Virus record (IMG/VR): IMGVR_UViG_3300032050_000394
Coordinates: 1-36,404 of that record
Source: a virus
Reading direction: 5' to 3' (one strand)
DNA: 36,404 bases
Part shown: positions 33,186 through 36,404 of the stretch, in pieces
Numbering within the stretch: position 1 is the stretch's first letter
How the letters are laid out: every line of letters starts with the position of its first letter
Translations under genes and position numbers: made by a program
Notes under the pieces: model-generated
The model's input: the letters and a program-made list of their open reading frames with translations, nothing else
What the model was told of the DNA's origin: nothing
Databases searched by the model: none

Positions 33186-33353
33186 ATGATGGATGATGAG
33201 TTCGATGACTCCGACGACCCCGACTACTTCGATGCCCTTCTCGAGCAGTTCTACGAGGAGGAAATGGGGGGTTCAGTAAGCGTCTACGACTTGCTGAACG
33301 ATCCCGCGTTCCTTCGCGGTCAGTTGCCTTGGCCGCAGTTCGTTGGTGTCTAG
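33186..33353 (+). CDS. Small acidic protein
   Basis: 55 residues from ATG 33186 with AAGGAGG GGGTGAGAC in front. Extremely acidic start (MMDDEFDDSDDPDYFDALLEQFYEEE) then SVYDLLNDPAFLRGQLPWPQFVGV. No family. Acidic phage mini-proteins can mimic DNA or bind host proteins, but nothing here specifically proves that. Followed by hairpin element A. Confidence 0.6.
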   Translation: MMDDEFDDSDDPDYFDALLEQFYEEEMGGSVSVYDLLNDPAFLRGQLPWPQFVGV

Positions 33354-33363
33354 AATGACCTGA

Positions 33364-33387
33364 CCTGAGCATGTCGTTAAACTGCTC
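33364..33387 (+). repeat. Intergenic hairpin element A, copy 1
   Basis: CCTGAGCATGTCGTTAAAC followed by TGCTC. GAGCA and TGCTC pair across an 11-base loop containing CGTTAAAC. Located 10 bases after a stop codon. Two other copies: 33664-33687 and 36162-36185. No U run. Confidence 0.75.
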
Positions 33388-33421
33388 CTGTGCGTCCCCG
33401 AACCAAGAAAGGGGGTGAGAT

Positions 33422-33652
33422 ATGTTGGATCACATCGAGCGCAACTGGGTTCAGTACCTCGTTGCGTTTATCGTGGTGGTTTGCATCAGCGTTTGGGCGA
33501 TTGCGTTCACGCAGTGGCTCACGCTGCCGCAGTGCACCACGATCGCTGAGTACGGCGGTAGCAACTGGCGGAACCTGAAGGAGGGTGCCGCTACGTATGA
33601 GCGCGTCGGCAACGCGATCGTCGACTGCAAGGTGGGCAGGTACCTGCCGTAG
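33422..33652 (+). CDS. Small single-pass membrane protein
   Basis: 76 residues, ATG 33422 preceded by AAAGGGGGTGAGAT. One membrane segment near residues 11-33 (YLVAFIVVVCISVWAIAFTQW). The C-terminal ~40 residues contain two Cys (PQCTTIAEYGG..., VDCKVGRYLP) and could lie outside the cell. Follows element A copy 1 and is followed by A copy 2. Function unknown; size does not exclude a holin-like or superinfection-related role. Confidence 0.6.
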   Translation: MLDHIERNWVQYLVAFIVVVCISVWAIAFTQWLTLPQCTTIAEYGGSNWRNLKEGAATYERVGNAIVDCKVGRYLP

Positions 33653-33663
33653 CAGTCGCCCGT

Positions 33664-33687
33664 CCTGAGCATGACGTTAAACTGCTC
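33664..33687 (+). repeat. Intergenic hairpin element A, copy 2
   Basis: Same sequence as copy 1 except for one base in the loop (GAC for GTC). Exactly 300 bases after copy 1 and 11 bases after the membrane protein stop. Confidence 0.75.
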
Positions 33688-33698
33688 GCCCATCCCGA

Positions 33699-33712
33699 CT
33701 GTCGTGAGACAG
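33699..33712 (+). repeat. Hairpin element E, copy 1
   Basis: CTGTC GTGA GACAG: five perfect pairs with a GNRA-type GTGA loop, 35 bases before the next gene start. An identical copy is at 34451-34464, and a degenerate one at ~34795-34810. Confidence 0.65.
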
Positions 33713-33747
33713 CCATCCATCCCCAACACCCCGAAAGGAGGTGAAAT

Positions 33748-33948
33748 ATGAAGACCATCCGCGCCATCCTGTGGTTCGTCCGCAGGCTGCCTCGGTACTG
33801 GGCTGACGCCCGGTGCGCCGAGATGGAGGCCCGGTGGGACAGGTTCGCAGAGCGCTGCCTGACCCCCGAGCAGCGGTCTGCGTCGCAGGCTTGGGTCGAC
33901 GAGGAGGAGATCCTCCTCGAGATCCTCGACGGCGACGACATGGACTAG
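33748..33948 (+). CDS. Small basic-to-acidic helical protein
   Basis: 66 residues, ATG 33748 after AAAGGAGGTGAAAT, complementary to the full 16S anti-Shine-Dalgarno. Basic amphipathic N-terminus (MKTIRAILWFVRRLPRYWAD), acidic end (DEEEILLEILDGDDMD). All-helical appearance. No family recognised. Confidence 0.6.
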   Translation: MKTIRAILWFVRRLPRYWADARCAEMEARWDRFAERCLTPEQRSASQAWVDEEEILLEILDGDDMD

Positions 33949-33962
33949 GACCTCCGGAGTCT

Positions 33963-33987
33963 GACCCACTTGGCAACAGAACGGGTC
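33963..33987 (+). repeat. Intergenic hairpin element B, copy 1
   Basis: GACCC (33963-33967) pairs with GGGTC (33983-33987). 15-base loop ACTTGGCAACAGAAC. Preceded by GGAGTCT. Part of a four-copy family with the same loop but a changed stem: compare GCCC/GGGC in copies 2 and 3 and AGCCCC/GGGGCT in copy 4. Confidence 0.78.
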
Positions 33988-33989
33988 GT

Positions 33990-34040
33990 AGGCACGGCTG
34001 CTGGCGCAGGCGGTTGCCGGGTTCAATCCCCGGCGTGCCT
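33990..34040 (+). ncRNA. tRNA-like element without anticodon arm (T2)
   Basis: AGGCACG (33990-33996) pairs perfectly with CGTGCCT (34034-34040); T arm CCGGG, loop TTCAATC, CCCGG (34017-34033) lies directly inside. The 20-base connector contains GGCGCAGG, as does T1, and a tiny CTG/CAG hairpin. T1 and T2 differ in both stems yet stay paired. TTTT follows, so it might also end transcription. Confidence 0.6.
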
Positions 34041-34072
34041 TTTCTGTTCCCTAGTAGGAGAGGAGGTGAAAT

Positions 34073-34357
34073 ATGAGCGACTGGTTTCGTCCTAAGGCGT
34101 CCCCCCTTGGCATTGCCGAGGGTGGCGCCTACATGGGCCAGATCTGGTTCGACAACGGCTACGCCGCGTCGATCCGTCTGGAGCCGACCGACTGGACCAA
34201 GGGCGTGCCTCTTTACGAGGTCGGCCTGATCCTCGGTACGCCGGAGTCGTGGGGCCTGCTCGACGCGAGCGACGCGTTGGACTGCGACCGCGAGGTTATC
34301 CGGTACGCCACGGGCGCTTACCTGCTGGATGTCCTTCAGCAGATCCGCAGCCTGTAG
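34073..34357 (+). CDS. Unknown protein
   Basis: 94 residues, ATG 34073 after GAGGAGGTGAAAT. Mixed strand and helix: YMGQIWFDNGYAASIRLEPTDWTKGVPLYEVGLILGTPESWGLL, then REVIRYATGAYLLDVLQQIRSL. Composition and layout could suggest a small single-domain protein, no family known to me. Followed by B copy 2. Confidence 0.6.
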   Translation: MSDWFRPKASPLGIAEGGAYMGQIWFDNGYAASIRLEPTDWTKGVPLYEVGLILGTPESWGLLDASDALDCDREVIRYATGAYLLDVLQQIRSL

Positions 34358-34373
34358 TCGGACACGGAGTTTG

Positions 34374-34396
34374 GCCCACTTGGCAACAGGACGGGC
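34374..34396 (+). repeat. Intergenic hairpin element B, copy 2
   Basis: GCCC/GGGC stem with loop ACTTGGCAACAGGAC (one base different from copy 1), preceded by GGAGTTT. Follows the stop at 34357. Continues into the F module at 34402-34441. Confidence 0.78.
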
Positions 34397-34401
34397 AAGT
34401 A

Positions 34402-34441
34402 GCCGGTAGGGGTAGCGTCCCTTGCTGTCCGGTTGCGACCG
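34402..34441 (+). other. Element F, two-state RNA module, copy 1
   Basis: Hairpin AGGGG TAGCG TCCCT (34408-34422) lies inside an outer stem GCCGG (34402-34406) / CCGGT (34429-34433). CGGT (34430-34433) can alternatively pair with ACCG (34438-34441) across TGCG. The CGGT segment is shared, so the two forms exclude each other. Compare copy 2. Confidence 0.6.
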
Positions 34442-34450
34442 TGAGTGTGA

Positions 34451-34464
34451 CTGTCGTGAGACAG
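34451..34464 (+). repeat. Hairpin element E, copy 2
   Basis: Identical to copy 1 (33699-33712): CTGTC GTGA GACAG. It lies 33 bases before the ATG of the next gene, in the leader. Confidence 0.65.
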
Positions 34465-34497
34465 CCATCCAACCCCTATCACGGGAGGAGGTGATAT

Positions 34498-34707
34498 ATG
34501 GACGTGTACATCGTGCTGCGGCACGCTGACGACGTTCTCCTTGGGTCTATCTTCAGGTCTTTGGAGGAGGCGATGGCGTGGTGCGCCGATTGCTCCAACG
34601 GGGTTCGCCTCGTCTGGAAGTCGTCCCCCGGTTGCGGTCTGCAGTCTTGGACCAGCAGCGCTGACGGGTTCGGCTGGGTGATTGAGAGCAGGTTTCTCAA
34701 CGCCTAG
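34498..34707 (+). CDS. MDV...AWC family protein 1
   Basis: 69 residues, ATG 34498 after GGAGGAGGTGATAT. Layout: strand MDVYIVLRHADDVLLGSIF, helix SLEEAMAWCADC, strand RLVWKSSPG, then WTSSADGFGWVIESRFL. Two paralogues follow at 34844 and 35551, sharing MDV(Y/W) at the start and (L)xxAxAWC in the middle. Very likely a small alpha/beta fold used repeatedly by this phage. Function unknown. Confidence 0.65.
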   Translation: MDVYIVLRHADDVLLGSIFRSLEEAMAWCADCSNGVRLVWKSSPGCGLQSWTSSADGFGWVIESRFLNA

Positions 34708-34718
34708 AGCGGAGTCTG

Positions 34719-34741
34719 GCCCACTTGGCAACAGAACGGGC
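34719..34741 (+). repeat. Intergenic hairpin element B, copy 3
   Basis: GCCC (34719-34722) / GGGC (34738-34741), loop ACTTGGCAACAGAAC identical to copy 1. Preceded by GGAGTCTG. The stop of the preceding gene (34707) is 11 bases before. Confidence 0.78.
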
Positions 34742-34746
34742 AAGTG

Positions 34747-34785
34747 ACTGGTGGGGGTAGCGCCCCTGCGTTCCAGTTGCGACTG
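34747..34785 (+). other. Element F, two-state RNA module, copy 2
   Basis: Hairpin GGGGG TAGCG CCCCT (34753-34767) inside outer stem ACTGG (34747-34751) / CCAGT (34773-34777). CAGT (34774-34777) can pair instead with ACTG (34782-34785) across TGCG. Bases change in three segments together compared with copy 1 (ACTGG/CCAGT/ACTG versus GCCGG/CCGGT/ACCG), so both pairings are kept. Confidence 0.65.
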
Positions 34786-34843
34786 TGAGTGTGACCGTCG
34801 TGATGACTGGCCACCAAACCCCTAGTAGGAAAGGAGGTGATAT

Positions 34844-35095
34844 ATGGACGTTTGGGTTGTTACGTGTAACACGGAGGATGGCAAGGACCTTGTTTGTGGG
34901 GTCCATGCTGACCTCGATCACGCGAAGGCGTGGTGCCAGATCGCCACGGCAGTGGATATCGACTGGCACAAGGCCCTCACCGACTCGGCGGGTTACACCG
35001 GTGACATGGGTGGTTACGCAATCAGGAGCCAGAACCTCGGTGACGACGGTTACTACTGGTGGACTGTGCATAGCCGCCGTGTTGTTCGCTCTTGA
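34844..35095 (+). CDS. MDV...AWC family protein 2
   Basis: 83 residues, ATG 34844 after AAAGGAGGTGATAT. Start MDVWVVTCNTEDGKDLVCGV, helix DLDHAKAWCQI, then IDWHKALTD and a strand end GDDGYYWWTVHSRR. Paralogue of the 34498 and 35551 products. Followed directly by B copy 4. Function unknown. Confidence 0.65.
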   Translation: MDVWVVTCNTEDGKDLVCGVHADLDHAKAWCQIATAVDIDWHKALTDSAGYTGDMGGYAIRSQNLGDDGYYWWTVHSRRVVRS

Positions 35096-35104
35096 TCGGA
35101 GTCT

Positions 35105-35131
35105 AGCCCCGCTTGGCAACAGAAAGGGGCT
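35105..35131 (+). repeat. Intergenic hairpin element B, copy 4
   Basis: AGCCCC (35105-35110) / GGGGCT (35126-35131), loop GCTTGGCAACAGAAA. The stem is longer than in the other copies and has different bases; the loop keeps CTTGGCAACAG. Preceded by GGAGTCT. Five bases later comes element C copy 1. Confidence 0.75.
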
Positions 35132-35135
35132 TACA

Positions 35136-35178
35136 CCCTCCTCAGTGCGAGGGGAGGGAGGCGTAGAAAGGCTGCGCC
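35136..35178 (+). repeat. Double hairpin element C, copy 1
   Basis: First hairpin CCCTCC / GGAGGG with extra TC-GA pairs and small bulges (35136-35158). Second hairpin GGCGTAG, loop AAAGG, CTGCGCC (35160-35178). Lies before the gene at 35215. Confidence 0.7.
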
Positions 35179-35214
35179 AACACGCAGTTTGTCTAGCAGA
35201 AGAGGAGGTGATTT

Positions 35215-35460
35215 GTGAGGAAGCACCCGATTTGGTCGCTGACGGACGACGACTGGGAGAATTACGACCGGTATGCCTGTCCGTGCTGCTCTTGGTACGA
35301 CGCGGACGATGAGTTCGAGCGTTCCAAGTACGTGCCGGAGGAGTTTCACTGGTGGTCTTTTGTGGCCTTCGGTGACGAGGACGAGTTCCGAGAGGACACT
35401 CCCTCCTTGGACGGGTCGTCCCGTGGCACTACTGCGTTCGCCGTCAGGCGGCGCAAGTAG
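35215..35460 (+). CDS. Small acidic aromatic protein
   Basis: 81 residues from GTG 35215 after GAGGAGGTGATTT. Starts MRKHPIWSLTDDDWENYDRYACPCCSWYDADDEFER, with Cys22, Cys24 and Cys25, perhaps a metal site, and acidic and aromatic stretches (EEFHWWSFVAFGDEDEFRED), ending basic (AVRRRK). No family known. Confidence 0.6.
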   Translation: MRKHPIWSLTDDDWENYDRYACPCCSWYDADDEFERSKYVPEEFHWWSFVAFGDEDEFREDTPSLDGSSRGTTAFAVRRRK

Positions 35461-35470
35461 TGCCGCTGCA

Positions 35471-35510
35471 CCCTCCCCTTCGGGGGAGGGAGGCGTAGAA
35501 AGGCTGCGCC
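35471..35510 (+). repeat. Double hairpin element C, copy 2
   Basis: First hairpin CCCTCCCC TTCG GGGGAGGG (eight perfect pairs, UUCG loop, 35471-35490). Second hairpin identical to copy 1: GGCGTAG AAAGG CTGCGCC (35492-35510). Eleven bases after a stop. Confidence 0.8.
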
Positions 35511-35550
35511 AAATAAGCAAGGCAGCCCTGAATGTGAAAGGGGGTGAAAT

Positions 35551-35808
35551 ATGGACGTGTACACGATTTCCCTCGTTGAGCGGGGGGGTGAGGATCGGGT
35601 GATCCGTATCCAGCCGGACCTGTCTTCCGCGAAGGCGTGGTGCTGCGACCACGGGAGGACTCCTCTCCAGTGGACTGAGCAGATCCGCAACGATGTGTGG
35701 AGGAGTGCGGAGTTCTCGTACTGGAAGTGGTGGATGGCTGGCGAGGGTACTCCCGGACGCACGCTGCAGTACGTCATCTGCCGCTGGACGGTGGGTGAGG
35801 AGGAGTAG
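35551..35808 (+). CDS. MDV...AWC family protein 3
   Basis: 85 residues, ATG 35551 after GAAAGGGGGTGAAAT. Start MDVYTISLVERGGEDRVIRI, helix DLSSAKAWCCD, then PLQWTEQIRND and a Trp-rich end (SYWKWWMAGEG, LQYVICRWTV). Paralogue of 34498 and 34844 by start, AWC and the C-terminal strand with Trp. Function unknown. Confidence 0.65.
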   Translation: MDVYTISLVERGGEDRVIRIQPDLSSAKAWCCDHGRTPLQWTEQIRNDVWRSAEFSYWKWWMAGEGTPGRTLQYVICRWTVGEEE

Positions 35809-35819
35809 TGCCGCCCAAG

Positions 35820-35867
35820 CCCTCCCCCTGCAGGTAGAGGGGGAGGGAGGTGTGGAAAGGCCACACC
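35820..35867 (+). repeat. Double hairpin element C, copy 3
   Basis: First hairpin CCCTCCCCC / GGGGGAGGG (nine pairs). Second hairpin GGTGTGG, loop AAAGG, CCACACC. Relative to copies 1 and 2 two stem pairs change on both sides (C-G to T-A and A-T to G-C) and one T-G becomes T-A, while the loop is unchanged. Confidence 0.8.
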
Positions 35868-35904
35868 GCCTTTCATAACAGGGTAAACAACGAAAGGAAT
35901 CCCT

Positions 35905-36153
35905 GTGTCGAACGCTACCGCCTCGATTGACGAGGCAGAGAACGCTTTCCTTCACGACGGCGAGGAGTCGCTCGTCGCACACTTCTACTGGATCGCCGTG
36001 GTGCAGCCGATTCAGCGGGACGTGGAGGACGCGATGTACTGGTACGAGCAGCCCAAGGAGGCCCGCAAGTCGTGGGTGCTTCTGCAGTCGTGGCTGACGT
36101 ACCTGAAGGTCTTCATGAACTACACCCCGCCTGTGGGTGAGTTCGACCGCTAG
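35905..36153 (+). CDS. Small helical unknown protein
   Basis: 82 residues from GTG 35905, AAAGGA six bases upstream. Mostly helical: SIDEAENAFLHDGEESLVAHFYWIAVVQPIQRDVEDAMYWYEQPKEARKSWVLLQSWLTYLKVFMNY. Ends PPVGEFDR. The high content of Trp, Tyr and charged residues suggests a soluble helical bundle. No family recognised. Last complete gene in the window. Confidence 0.6.
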   Translation: MSNATASIDEAENAFLHDGEESLVAHFYWIAVVQPIQRDVEDAMYWYEQPKEARKSWVLLQSWLTYLKVFMNYTPPVGEFDR

Positions 36154-36161
36154 TAGTTCGA

Positions 36162-36185
36162 CCTGAGCAAGTCGTTAAACTGCTC
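36162..36185 (+). repeat. Intergenic hairpin element A, copy 3
   Basis: CCTGAGCAAGTCGTTAAAC followed by TGCTC; GAGCA and TGCTC pair. Nine bases after the stop at 36153. Differs from copy 1 by a single loop base. Confidence 0.75.
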
Positions 36186-36216
36186 AGATTATAAACCAGC
36201 CGTCAAAGGAGAGTTT

Positions 36217-36404
36217 GTGTTTTACGATCCTTTGCAGGAATTTTGGGACGCGTACATGAGCGACGTGGAACAGATGATTCCGACTGGAATGCCACACACA
36301 GCCGAAGTCAAAGACACGGCGTGGCCTCCGGTAAGTCATCACACACCGCCACCAGCAAACCGTGTCGCGTGTTACTGTCACACATGCTCAATGAACCGCG
36401 GCAA
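36217..36404 (+). CDS. Unknown protein, C-terminus cut by window edge
   Basis: From GTG 36217 with AAAGGAGAGTTT upstream, open to the window end: 62 residues visible. Sequence starts MFYDPLQEFWDAYMSDVEQMIPTGM and reaches VACYCHTCSMNRG, with CYCHTC as a possible metal site. The rest of the gene is outside the window, so no function can be given. Confidence 0.6.
   Translation, partial: MFYDPLQEFWDAYMSDVEQMIPTGMPHTAEVKDTAWPPVSHHTPPPANRVACYCHTCSMNRG

Noticed and set aside
33110-34040. T1 and T2 as attP sites carrying a tRNA 3-prime end
   Set aside because: An att core would copy only one tRNA end; here the 5-prime acceptor strand is also present and matched, and no integrase gene is in the window.
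33677-34468. 263-codon minus-strand open frame, and similar ones at 35131-35982 and 33451-34026
   Set aside because: They cross several plus-strand genes with strong ribosome sites and also run through the intergenic hairpins; composition artefacts.

Overview
This window is part of a tailed bacteriophage genome with a contractile tail (myovirus). The left 29.5 kb is almost entirely minus-strand virion genes: tail sheath, tail tube, tail assembly chaperone with a -1 frameshift signal, tape measure, LysM baseplate protein, a baseplate hub carrying cell-wall hydrolase domains, a Mu gpT/HK97-type capsid protein, a protease-scaffold, and several fibre proteins. The wall-cutting hub (RlpA-like barrel plus NlpC/P60), the class II ribonucleotide reductase and the GC-rich right part suggest an actinobacterial host. 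This is inference only: there is no host marker. Small terminase, large terminase and portal are not recognisable, and genes run off both ends, so this is a fragment of a larger genome.

The minus strand, read in its direction of transcription (right to left), has three blocks. The first, 29475-25298, is a regulatory or accessory block: a metallophosphoesterase with an N-terminal DNA-binding-like region, several zinc-cluster proteins and HTH proteins, a consensus promoter at 27322-27350 and a GC-rich hairpin at 25256-25279. The second, 25186-18221, is a fibre block of mostly overlapping genes: coiled and repeat-rich fibres, a tail-collar protein and two glycine-rich tip-like proteins. The third, 18153-1, is the head-and-tail block: two unknown proteins, an nrdJ gene that looks like its own unit with a hairpin terminator on each side, then protease-scaffold, decoration protein, capsid, connector genes, sheath, tube, chaperone, tape measure, baseplate hub, and a baseplate or fibre gene cut by the window edge.

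At about 29.5 kb the coding strand switches. A 1-kb stretch (29476-30483) without a convincing gene holds short repeats around ATATACCCC and GGTCC and is a candidate control or origin region. To its right all genes are on the plus strand, small and GC-rich: two tiny coupled membrane proteins, a tRNA with anticodon CAA, a deoxycytidylate-type deaminase, several small unknown or zinc-ribbon proteins, and a consensus promoter at 32452-32480.

The most unusual part is 33.1-36.2 kb. Small genes, nearly all with a ribosome binding site matching the whole anti-Shine-Dalgarno sequence, alternate with intergenic RNA hairpins. There are several hairpin families, each in two to four copies with loops conserved and stems changing in a compensatory way. 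They include two tRNA-like elements that have acceptor and T arms but no anticodon arm, and a three-segment module able to form two mutually exclusive hairpins. Three of the genes encode paralogues sharing an MDV...AWC pattern. I consider this cassette array with its structured RNA punctuation the best candidate for something undescribed in this window.
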